NCBI GenBank assembly: GCA_023254015.1
Contig: JALQYS010000009.1
Span: 1 to 5,968 of the forward strand
Direction of reading: 5' to 3'
From: Paracoccaceae bacterium
GTDB lineage: Bacteria; Pseudomonadota; Alphaproteobacteria; Rhodobacterales; Rhodobacteraceae
DNA length: 5,968 bases
Of the stretch, positions 1 to 5,617 are shown one piece after another; within the stretch, counting starts at the first letter, position 1, and each line of letters opens with the position of its first letter. Under the pieces are notes generated by a model. It saw nothing but the letters and a program-made list of their open reading frames with translations. It did not search any database and had not been told where the DNA came from. Made by a program: the position numbers and the translations under genes.

Positions 1-2766
1 AAGCGCTTTGGCGCCCAGGTGGCCTATATCGACTGCACTTTCCCGGTTGCGCCCGGCCATGACGATCTGCGTCAGGCGCTGGAGCGGATCCGCGCCGAAG
101 CCGAGGATGCGGTCCGCTCGGGTGCCGGGCAACTGGTGCTGACGGACGAACATCAGGGGCCGGAAAAGGTGGGGATGCCGATGATCCTCGCCACCAGCGC
201 CATTCATAGCTGGCTGACGCGCAAGGGCCTGCGGACCTTCTGTTCGGTCAACGTGCGGTCCGCCGAGTGCATCGACCCCCACTATTTCGCCGTGCTGATC
301 GGCTGCGGCGCGACCACGGTGAACGCCTATCTGGCGGAAGATTCCATCGCTGACCGCATCAACCGCGGCCTGATGGAGGGAACTCTGGTTGACGCCATGC
401 GCCGCTACCGCGAGGCGATTGACGCGGGCCTGTTGAAGATCATGTCGAAGATGGGGATTTCGGTTGTCTCCAGCTATCGCGGCGGTCTGAATTTCGAGGC
501 CGTGGGCCTGAGCCGCGCCATGGTGGCGGAATATTTCCCCGGCATGCAGTCGCGGATTTCCGGCATCGGTCTGCACGGGATCGAACAAAAGCTGGAAGAA
601 ATCCACGCCAAGGGCTGGTTGGGTGGCGCGGAAGTGCTGCCGATTGGCGGCATCTACAAGGCGCGGCGGTCGGGCGAAAAGCACGCCTGGGAAGCCCAGA
701 CCATGCATATGCTGCAATCGGCCTGCGACCGGGCGTCTTATGACATCTGGAAGCAGTATTCTGCCGCGATGCGGGCCAACCCGCCGATCCACATTCGCGA
801 CCTTCTGGACATCAAGGCCCTGGGCAAGCCCGTGCCGATCGAAGAGGTGGAATCGATCACCTCGATCCGCAAGCGGTTCGTGACGCCGGGCATGTCGCTG
901 GGGGCGCTGAGCCCTGAGGCGCATATGACGCTGAACATCGCGATGAACCGGATTGGGGCCAAGTCGGACAGCGGCGAGGGCGGGGAGGACCCTGTTCACC
1001 AGCACCCCTTCCCCAACGGCGACAACCCCTGCGCCAAGATCAAACAGGTGGCATCGGGCCGGTTCGGTGTGACGGCGGAATACCTGAACGCCTGCGAAGA
1101 GCTGGAAATCAAGGTGGCCCAAGGCGCCAAGCCCGGCGAGGGTGGCCAACTTCCCGGCATGAAGGTGACGGAACTGATCGCGCGGCTGCGCCATTCGACC
1201 AAGGGCGTGACGCTGATCAGCCCCCCGCCGCACCACGACATCTATTCCATCGAAGACCTTGCCCAGCTGATCTATGACCTCAAGCAGATCAACCCGCGCT
1301 GCAAGGTGACGGTCAAGCTGGTGGCGGCGTCGGGCGTCGGCACCATTGCGGCGGGCGTGGCCAAGGCCAAGGCTGATATCATCCTGATCTCGGGTCACAA
1401 CGGCGGCACGGGGGCTTCGCCCGCGACTTCGATCAAATATGCCGGCCTGCCATGGGAAATGGGTTTGACCGAGGCGCATCAGGTTCTGTCGATGAACAAC
1501 CTGCGCGACCGGGTGACCCTGCGCACCGATGGGGGCCTGCGCACGGGCCGCGACATCGTGATGGCGGCAATGCTGGGGGCCGAGGAATACGGCATCGGCA
1601 CCGCCGCTCTGATCGCCATGGGCTGCATCATGGTGCGTCAGTGCCAATCGAACACCTGCCCCGTGGGCGTTTGCACCCAGGATGAACGCCTGCGTGCCAA
1701 GTTCACCGGCAGTGCGGACAAGGTGGTGAACCTCATCACCTTCTACGCCCAGGAAGTCCGCGAGATCCTCGCCTCCATCGGCGCACGCTCGATGGACGAG
1801 ATCATCGGTCGGGCAGATCTGCTGACGCAGGTCTCGCGTGGCTCGGCGCATCTGGACGATCTGGACCTGAACCCGCTGCTGATCACGGTCGATGGCGCGA
1901 ACCGCATCACCTATGACCGGTCGAAGCCGCGCAATGCGGTGCCCGACACGCTGGATGCCGAGATCATCAAGGACGGCCACCGCTTCTTTGAAGATGGCGA
2001 GAAGATGCAGCTTTCCTATGCCGTGCGGAACACGCTGCGCACCATCGGCACGCGGGCATCGAGCCATATCGTCAAGAAGTTCGGCATGAAGAACAGCCTT
2101 CAGAGCGACCATCTGACGGTCAAGCTGACCGGCTCCTGCGGTCAGTCGCTGGGCGCCTTCGCGGTGCGGGGCCTCAAGATCGAGGTGCAGGGCGATGCCA
2201 ACGACTATGTCGGCAAAGGCCTGTCAGGCGGCACGATCACCGTGCGCCCGCAGATGTCTTCGCCGCTGACGGCGGCAGACAATACCATTATCGGCAACAC
2301 CGTGCTTTATGGCGCGACGGCGGGGTATCTGTATGCCGCTGGCCGCGCGGGTGAGCGGTTTGCCGTGCGCAACTCTGGCGCGTCGGTGGTGGTCGAAGGC
2401 TGCGGGTCGAACGGCTGCGAATACATGACAGGCGGCGTGGCGGTTATCCTTGGCCAGATCGGCGCGAACTTTGGCGCAGGCATGACGGGCGGGATGGCCT
2501 ATATTTACGATCCCGCCGGCACGGCCGAGGATTTCATCAACCCCGAAAGCCTTGTGACCTGCGGCATCGGGCACAGCCATTGGGAGGCCCAACTGAAAGG
2601 CCTGATCGAGGCCCATGTTGCGGAAACCGGCAGCCGGCTGGCGCAGGGGATTCTGGCCAACTGGGCGGCGGAACGGTCGAACTTCCTGCAGGTTTGCCCG
2701 AAAGAGATGCTGCCGCATCTGGCCCATCCCCTGTCGGATGAGCCGATGAAGGTTCCGGCAGAGTAA
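1..2766 (+). CDS. gltB: Glutamate synthase (NADPH) large subunit, C-terminal 921 residues (5' end outside window)
   Basis: GltB makes L-glutamate from glutamine and 2-oxoglutarate in the cytoplasm, with electrons passed from NADPH by the GltD subunit. The frame is open from base 1, and the GTG at 19 is an internal Val in the stretch KRFGAQVAYIDCTFP. About 560-600 residues are missing compared with a usual length near 1,500, so the glutamine amidotransferase domain lies upstream. Present are the end of the central domain (residues 1 to about 265), the FMN/synthase domain (about 270-650) and the C-terminal glycine-rich beta-helix (about 650-850). The synthase domain shows SGEGGEDP, the KPGEGGQLPG loop (377-386) and SGHNGGTGASP (464-474). 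Cys542, Cys548 and Cys553 follow the C-x5-C-x4-C spacing that binds the 3Fe-4S cluster. The beta-helix begins with GSCGQSLGAF at 711. All key residues seen are intact. No gltD follows, because the next gene is convergent. Confidence 0.97.
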   Translation, partial: KRFGAQVAYIDCTFPVAPGHDDLRQALERIRAEAEDAVRSGAGQLVLTDEHQGPEKVGMPMILATSAIHSWLTRKGLRTFCSVNVRSAECIDPHYFAVLIGCGATTVNAYLAEDSIADRINRGLMEGTLVDAMRRYREAIDAGLLKIMSKMGISVVSSYRGGLNFEAVGLSRAMVAEYFPGMQSRISGIGLHGIEQKLEEIHAKGWLGGAEVLPIGGIYKARRSGEKHAWEAQTMHMLQSACDRASYDIWKQYSAAMRANPPIHIRDLLDIKALGKPVPIEEVESITSIRKRFVTPGMSLGALSPEAHMTLNIAMNRIGAKSDSGEGGEDPVHQHPFPNGDNPCAKIKQVASGRFGVTAEYLNACEELEIKVAQGAKPGEGGQLPGMKVTELIARLRHSTKGVTLISPPPHHDIYSIEDLAQLIYDLKQINPRCKVTVKLVAASGVGTIAAGVAKAKADIILISGHNGGTGASPATSIKYAGLPWEMGLTEAHQVLSMNNLRDRVTLRTDGGLRTGRDIVMAAMLGAEEYGIGTAALIAMGCIMVRQCQSNTCPVGVCTQDERLRAKFTGSADKVVNLITFYAQEVREILASIGARSMDEIIGRADLLTQVSRGSAHLDDLDLNPLLITVDGANRITYDRSKPRNAVPDTLDAEIIKDGHRFFEDGEKMQLSYAVRNTLRTIGTRASSHIVKKFGMKNSLQSDHLTVKLTGSCGQSLGAFAVRGLKIEVQGDANDYVGKGLSGGTITVRPQMSSPLTAADNTIIGNTVLYGATAGYLYAAGRAGERFAVRNSGASVVVEGCGSNGCEYMTGGVAVILGQIGANFGAGMTGGMAYIYDPAGTAEDFINPESLVTCGIGHSHWEAQLKGLIEAHVAETGSRLAQGILANWAAERSNFLQVCPKEMLPHLAHPLSDEPMKVPAE

Positions 2767-2779
2767 CCCGAAGGTGCCT

Positions 2780-2811
2780 CCCACCCCCTTGCCCTTGTGG
2801 CGGGGGGTGGG
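2780..2811 (+). terminator. C/G-rich hairpin downstream of gltB, candidate terminator
   Basis: CCCACCCCC (2780-2788) pairs perfectly with GGGGGTGGG (2803-2811) around a 14-nt loop, starting 13 nt after the gltB stop. Only a short CTTTC follows on the plus strand, so this is not a classic T-tract terminator. It lies in the 57-bp gap between convergent genes and could limit read-through from either side. The pairing is seen directly; the terminator role is inferred. Confidence 0.5.
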
Positions 2812-2823
2812 GCCACTTTCACC

Positions 2824-3336
2824 TCAGCCCAGCAATTCGACGACACCGACCACTGGGTTCTTGCCATAGACCGCCTGGCACTTCGGGCATGTCGTGTAAA
2901 AGAACCAGACCGCGCCGGGCGTCTTGCCCTGATCGCGGGCCAAAGCCTGCATGTCGCCTTCCCAGTGCGGAACGGCGGAATAGGGCCCTTCAAAAACCTT
3001 TGTCAGAAACTGGCCGGACAGGGACACCATCTCTTCGCCCGGAACCGCTTTTATCACGGCGAACAGGTGTTCACCCTTGAAGGCCGACAGGTCGCGCGAC
3101 AGGACAAACCTTTGCCCGGGGTCCATCGCGGCGGCATGGTCAATTGCGGTCAGGACCCGCGTCATCACCCGCCCCATGTTCAGGGGCACATGGGCAAGCG
3201 ACAGGGTCTCGGCCCGGACAAAGGGCTTGTCGTGAAACTGCAGCAGCGCGCCATCCCATCCTTCGGGATTGAACCGGGCGCAACAGCCGGTCGGGCAATC
3301 GCTGCTGTCATACTGCGGAGTGGCATTAGGGGTCAT
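2824..3336 (-). CDS. Conserved small protein with CPTGCC and CPKC cysteine motifs, function unknown
   Basis: This is a 170-residue protein with no signal peptide or membrane segment, so probably cytoplasmic. The ATG at 3336 is well supported by an AAGGGAGG ribosome-binding site 5 nt upstream. Two cysteine clusters sit at opposite ends: C14-P-T-G-C18-C19 near the N-terminus and C150-P-K-C153 near the C-terminus. Together they could form one metal (probably zinc) site if the ends meet in the fold. The middle includes HVPLNMGRVMTRVL (49-62), VLSRDLSAFKGEHLFAV (78-94) and LTKVFEGPYSAVPHW (111-125). The last segment loosely recalls the 'GPY' strand-helix region of GyrI-like effector-binding domains, which is a weak impression. 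I recall close relatives in Rhodobacterales annotated only as hypothetical protein or hydrolase; I see no hydrolase catalytic motif. The gene is convergent with gltB and lies downstream of the TSUP transporter gene on the same strand, 99 bp away, with its own candidate promoter. Confidence 0.88.
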   Translation of the reverse strand: MTPNATPQYDSSDCPTGCCARFNPEGWDGALLQFHDKPFVRAETLSLAHVPLNMGRVMTRVLTAIDHAAAMDPGQRFVLSRDLSAFKGEHLFAVIKAVPGEEMVSLSGQFLTKVFEGPYSAVPHWEGDMQALARDQGKTPGAVWFFYTTCPKCQAVYGKNPVVGVVELLG

Positions 3337-3341
3337 CGCAG

Positions 3342-3349
3342 CCTCCCTT
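3342..3349 (-). promoter_or_regulatory. Ribosome-binding site of the cysteine-motif protein gene
   Basis: The minus strand reads AAGGGAGG followed by CTGCG and then the ATG at 3336. This near-ideal Shine-Dalgarno sequence with a 5-nt spacer fixes the start codon. Confidence 0.85.
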
Positions 3350-3366
3350 GGACATGAAACGGCGCG

Positions 3367-3395
3367 ATTCTACGCCCGAGTGTCCTGGCTGTCGT
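3367..3395 (-). promoter_or_regulatory. Candidate sigma-70-type promoter for the cysteine-motif protein gene
   Basis: On the minus strand, ACGACA (3390-3395; four of six matches to TTGACA) is separated by exactly 17 bp from TAGAAT (3367-3372; five of six matches to TATAAT). Transcription would begin near 3360 and leave a leader of about 24 nt containing the strong ribosome-binding site. A GANTC site (3366-3370) overlaps the -10 box. The boxes are visible; promoter activity is inferred. Confidence 0.45.
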
Positions 3396-3427
3396 TGCGG
3401 CAGCGCAAGGCGGCCCGCGAGGGGCCG
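3395..3427 (-). terminator. Two adjacent short hairpins after the TSUP gene, possible terminator
   Basis: Reading the minus strand downstream of the TSUP stop, CGGCCC/GGGCCG (3411-3416 with 3422-3427) forms a perfect 6-bp stem with a 5-nt loop. It is followed by TTGCG/CGCAA (3395-3399 with 3404-3408), a perfect 5-bp stem with a 4-nt loop. No T-tract follows either one. They may end the transporter transcript before the promoter of the next gene, but in DNA this GC-rich such short stems are weak evidence. Confidence 0.3.
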
Positions 3428-3435
3428 GGGTTGCG

Positions 3436-4197
3436 TCAGCCCAGCGCCTGCCACAACAGCCGCAGCGCCATGGCAACCGAGACGGTCACAATCAAGGGTT
3501 TGATCAGCCGCGCGCCGATCTTCATGGCCACGCGCGCGCCCAGCGCAGCCCCTGCAATCTGCGCCACACTCATCCCCAGCCCGACGCCCCACCACATCGC
3601 CCCCGAGGGGATGAAGATGCACAGCGACCCGATGTTAGAGGCGAAGTTCAGCATCTTTGTATGGGCCGTGGCCTTGAGCATGCCAAAACCGGCCAGCAGC
3701 ACAAAGGCCAGCATGAAGAAGCTGCCGGTGCCGGGGCCAAAGAAGCCGTCATAGGCAGCGATCAGCGGCACGGCGGTGAAGGTGAATGCGGGAGCCGACA
3801 GGCGCTGCACGCGGTCAAGGTCGGACAGGCCCGGTTTCAGTGCGAAGAAGGCGGCGACGGCGACAAGGATCACCGGCATGATGATGCGCAGCACATCGGC
3901 GGGCATCGCCTTTGCCACCAGCGCCCCGATTGCTGCGGCGAGGGACGAAACGGCTGCCATGCCTAACTGTTCACGCAGCCGCACATGGCCCGCACGGGCA
4001 TAGGCCAGCGTCGCCGTGCCAGCTCCGAACGCGCCCTGCAGCTTGTTCGTGGCCAGGGCCTCCAGGGGCGAGGCACCGGCGATCAAGAGCATCGGCATGG
4101 CGATCAGCCCGCCACCGCCCGCGATGGAATCGACGAAGCCTGCCACAAAGGCCGCAAGAATCAGGAGAAGCGCAAGATGAGTGGCGATTTCGAACAT
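3436..4197 (-). CDS. TSUP family (TauE/SafE, YfcA-like) inner-membrane transporter
   Basis: This 253-residue, highly hydrophobic protein is expected to span the inner membrane about eight times. TSUP proteins move small anions, often sulfur compounds such as sulfite, sulfonates or thiosulfate; the substrate here cannot be read from sequence. The N-terminal half carries FVDSIAGGGGLIAMP (21-35) and ALATNKL (47-53). The C-terminal half repeats the pattern as YDGFFGPGTGSFF (149-161) and AHTKMLNF (178-185), the internal two-fold repeat of the family. It strongly recalls E. coli YfcA along its length. I chose the ATG at 4197, preceded by GAAAGG with an 8-nt spacer, over an in-frame ATG at 4320. The longer form adds 41 residues that do not look like the family, and it would run through the whole divergent control region into the neighbouring start codon. 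The gene is divergent from the cupin-SnoaL gene. Confidence 0.93.
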   Translation of the reverse strand: MFEIATHLALLLILAAFVAGFVDSIAGGGGLIAMPMLLIAGASPLEALATNKLQGAFGAGTATLAYARAGHVRLREQLGMAAVSSLAAAIGALVAKAMPADVLRIIMPVILVAVAAFFALKPGLSDLDRVQRLSAPAFTFTAVPLIAAYDGFFGPGTGSFFMLAFVLLAGFGMLKATAHTKMLNFASNIGSLCIFIPSGAMWWGVGLGMSVAQIAGAALGARVAMKIGARLIKPLIVTVSVAMALRLLWQALG

Positions 4198-4205
4198 GGC
4201 AGAGG

Positions 4206-4211
4206 CCTTTC
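4206..4211 (-). promoter_or_regulatory. Ribosome-binding site that decides the TSUP start
   Basis: The minus strand reads GAAAGG, then CCTCTGCC, then ATG at 4197. Its 8-nt spacer supports this start rather than the in-frame ATG 123 bases upstream. Confidence 0.7.
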
Positions 4212-4252
4212 TGGCGATGGGCCTTTCTTTCCAGTGTCGCGCGAAATGTAAA

Positions 4253-4274
4253 GCCAGCCAAAGATACGGCTGGC
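4253..4274. promoter_or_regulatory. Perfect 7-bp inverted repeat in the divergent control region, candidate operator
   Basis: GCCAGCC (4253-4259) and GGCTGGC (4268-4274) are exact reverse complements separated by AAAGATAC. The repeat lies near the middle of the 122-bp region between the divergent starts at 4197 and 4320. A two-fold site with A/T-richer centre is what a dimeric repressor or activator would bind, and one site here could control both genes. It could also be a hairpin in a leader transcript or chance in GC-rich DNA. I could not find convincing -35/-10 pairs for either gene in this region. Confidence 0.4.
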
Positions 4275-4309
4275 CCGCCGCAGGGATGCAAATAGGCTGC
4301 AGGAAAACT

Positions 4310-4313
4310 GGAG
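4310..4313 (+). promoter_or_regulatory. Ribosome-binding site of the cupin-SnoaL gene
   Basis: GGAG followed by the 6-nt spacer ACCGCA precedes the ATG at 4320, supporting that start. Confidence 0.65.
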
Positions 4314-4319
4314 ACCGCA

Positions 4320-4982
4320 ATGCCCGCAGAAGCCAAACCCGTAGTTCATCTGGAAGACGACCGGTTCAAGGTAACCGAATGGCAGTTCGCGCCGGGGGCG
4401 CAGACGGGCTGGCACCGGCATGGCCATGATTATGTAATTGTGCCCCTGACCGATGGCACGCTGGGGCTGGACCTGCCCGGCGATCAGCGGATGGAGGCGA
4501 AGCTGACCCGCCACATCCCCTATTCCCGCCGCGAAGGGGTCGAGCATAACGTGACCAATGCTGGCAGCGACTATCTGGCCTTTCTGGAGGTCGAAGTGGT
4601 GGATGACCACATCGACCATCAGCGCCGCGCCACGATGGAGCGGATGATGGCGGCCTTCAACGCCCGCGATCTGGACGGGGTGATGGCCTGCATGGCAAAA
4701 GCCTGCGCCTTTCACAGCGCTGCCGGACCAGAGGCAGAAGGCACACGGCATGTCGGGCCCGAGGCCGTGCGGGCAGCCTATGCTGTGATTTTCGACACCT
4801 TTCCGCAGGCAGCATGGACCGAAGGCGCGCATGTCGTGGCGGGTGAGACCGGGGTTTCAACCTGGCGGTTTGTTGGCACCGACAAGGCGGGCAGCGTGGT
4901 GGACGTGCGGGGCTGCGATGTCTTTGCCTTCGACGGCGACAAGATTGCGTTGAAGGACTCTTACCGCAAGGCACGGGGCTAA
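4320..4982 (+). CDS. Two-domain protein: N-terminal cupin (BauB-like) fused to a C-terminal SnoaL/NTF2-like domain
   Basis: This is a 220-residue soluble protein without a signal peptide. Residues 1-96 form a small cupin resembling the roughly 100-residue proteins annotated BauB-like (beta-alanine degradation). Motif 1 is GAQTGWHRHGHDY (26-38) with metal-ligand candidates His32 and His34; motif 2 is GVEHNVTN (73-80) with His76. The usual motif-1 glutamate is absent, and Asp37 or His36 sits nearest. A short charged linker (97-104) leads to a SnoaL-like domain (about 105-218) with MMAAFNARDLDGVMACM (109-125), GPEAVRAAYAVIFDTFP (146-162) and VRGCDVFAFDGDKIALKDSY (196-215), a pattern shared with ketosteroid-isomerase-like proteins. 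There is no stop or frameshift between the domains, so the fusion is real in this sequence. The start is supported by GGAG 6 nt upstream. It is divergent from the TSUP transporter, possibly co-regulated. The substrate is unknown and the bau pathway is not implied, as no other bau gene is visible. Confidence 0.9.
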   Translation: MPAEAKPVVHLEDDRFKVTEWQFAPGAQTGWHRHGHDYVIVPLTDGTLGLDLPGDQRMEAKLTRHIPYSRREGVEHNVTNAGSDYLAFLEVEVVDDHIDHQRRATMERMMAAFNARDLDGVMACMAKACAFHSAAGPEAEGTRHVGPEAVRAAYAVIFDTFPQAAWTEGAHVVAGETGVSTWRFVGTDKAGSVVDVRGCDVFAFDGDKIALKDSYRKARG

Positions 4983-4987
4983 GGGGC

Positions 4988-5051
4988 CTCCTCGAGCACT
5001 TCGTGCACTCGTCGGGGGCGGGCGCGAGGAGTGCACGACGTGCTCGACGAG
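4988..5051. repeat. 64-nt imperfect palindrome between convergent genes (bidirectional terminator or dispersed palindromic repeat)
   Basis: Arms 4988-5014 and 5025-5051 pair at 24 of 27 positions around a 10-nt loop (5015-5024). Mismatches are at 4991/5048, 5000/5039 and 5011/5028. The core 17-bp arms (4994-5010 and 5029-5045) differ at one position only. Each arm contains its own small hairpin, GCAC-TTC-GTGC (4997-5006... start of left arm) and GCAC-GAC-GTGC (5033-5043), so a two-hairpin fold competes with the long stem. The element starts 5 nt after the cupin-SnoaL stop and ends 5 nt before the rsmD stop codon, nearly filling the 74-bp gap. No T-tract follows on either strand. Pairing is observed; a role as terminator, transcript-end stabiliser or REP-like element is inferred. 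Confidence 0.75.
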
Positions 5052-5056
5052 CGACC

Positions 5057-5617
5057 CTAGTTGACCCGGGCGATCGTTACCAGCGTGTCGCCATATTTGC
5101 GCTGATCTTCCAGCGTCACGCCCTCGGGCAGGGCGGGCGCTGCGCCCTCTTCCCAGACGATCAGCGCCGCCGGGGCAAGCCAGCCCCCGGCCATGGCGGC
5201 CCGCAATGCCGTCTCGCCCATGGCCTTGCCATAGGGCGGATCCAGAAACACCAGATCAAAGGGCGCCGCGGGGTTGGTGCCGGGACTGGTCGCATCGCGG
5301 CGCAGGATGGCGGTTTCGCCCTCGGCCCGCATCAAGGCGATGTTGCGGGTCAAGAGCGTCAGCGCCGCCTTGCCGTTTTCCACGAAACTGGCATGCGCGG
5401 CGCCGCGCGACAGCGCCTCTAGCCCCAGGGCGCCAGTGCCGGCAAACATGTCCAGCACCCGGGCGCCCTGCAGCGGATTGCCGTAACCGCCATTGATGAG
5501 CAGGTTGAAGATCGCCTCGCGCACCCGGTCCGAAGTCGGGCGCAGATGCGCCTTGGGGTCGCCCGCGCCGACCTCGGCCAGTTTGAGCCCCCGCGCGCGG
5601 CCGCCAACGATCCTCAT
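5057..5617 (-). CDS. rsmD: 16S rRNA (guanine(966)-N(2))-methyltransferase RsmD
   Basis: RsmD uses S-adenosylmethionine to methylate N2 of G966 in 16S rRNA during assembly of the small ribosomal subunit. The 186-residue length is normal for the family. The start MRIVGGRARGLKL is typical, followed by the signature LRPTSDRVREAIFNLL (25-40). The SAM-binding motif I is LDMFAGTGALGLEALSRGA (55-73), with acidic Glu80 in motif II and Asp108 after the next strand. The catalytic motif IV is LDPPYG (125-130). All expected motifs are intact. The ATG at 5617 overlaps the stop of the upstream reductase gene as ATGA (5614-5617). Only a weak, distant GAAAGA lies upstream, so translation probably depends on coupling to the upstream gene, and no separate promoter is evident. 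The 3' end is convergent with the cupin-SnoaL gene across the palindrome. Confidence 0.96.
   Translation of the reverse strand: MRIVGGRARGLKLAEVGAGDPKAHLRPTSDRVREAIFNLLINGGYGNPLQGARVLDMFAGTGALGLEALSRGAAHASFVENGKAALTLLTRNIALMRAEGETAILRRDATSPGTNPAAPFDLVFLDPPYGKAMGETALRAAMAGGWLAPAALIVWEEGAAPALPEGVTLEDQRKYGDTLVTIARVN

Noticed and set aside
2224..2993. Long minus-strand open frames antisense to the gltB 3' end (162-186 residues)
   Set aside because: They are Arg/Ala/Pro-rich frames of the kind created by GC-rich codon bias opposite a real gene, with no recognisable domain; gltB is intact over the same bases.
2797..3357. Plus-strand open frame of 186 codons opposite the cysteine-motif gene
   Set aside because: No good ribosome-binding site or recognisable family. 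The minus-strand gene has a strong ribosome-binding site, motif structure and remembered homologues.
4242..4300. Possible -10 boxes (TACATT on the minus strand, AAATAG on the plus strand) for the divergent genes
   Set aside because: Neither has a convincing -35 at 16-18 bp, so I did not annotate promoters there.
4198..4320. N-terminal extension of the TSUP transporter to an ATG at 4320
   Set aside because: The extra 41 residues do not resemble the family's start, the extension would consume the entire divergent control region and overlap the cupin start codon, and a good ribosome-binding site precedes the ATG at 4197.
4161..4832. Minus-strand open frame of 223 codons covering the cupin-SnoaL gene and the divergent region
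   Set aside because: It overlaps two well-supported genes and their control region, and its composition (many His, Gly, Pro, Arg) is that of a shadow frame.
4635..4982. SnoaL-like domain as a separate gene starting at the internal ATG (Met106)
   Set aside because: There is no Shine-Dalgarno sequence just upstream and the frame is continuous with the cupin, so a fusion protein is the simpler reading.
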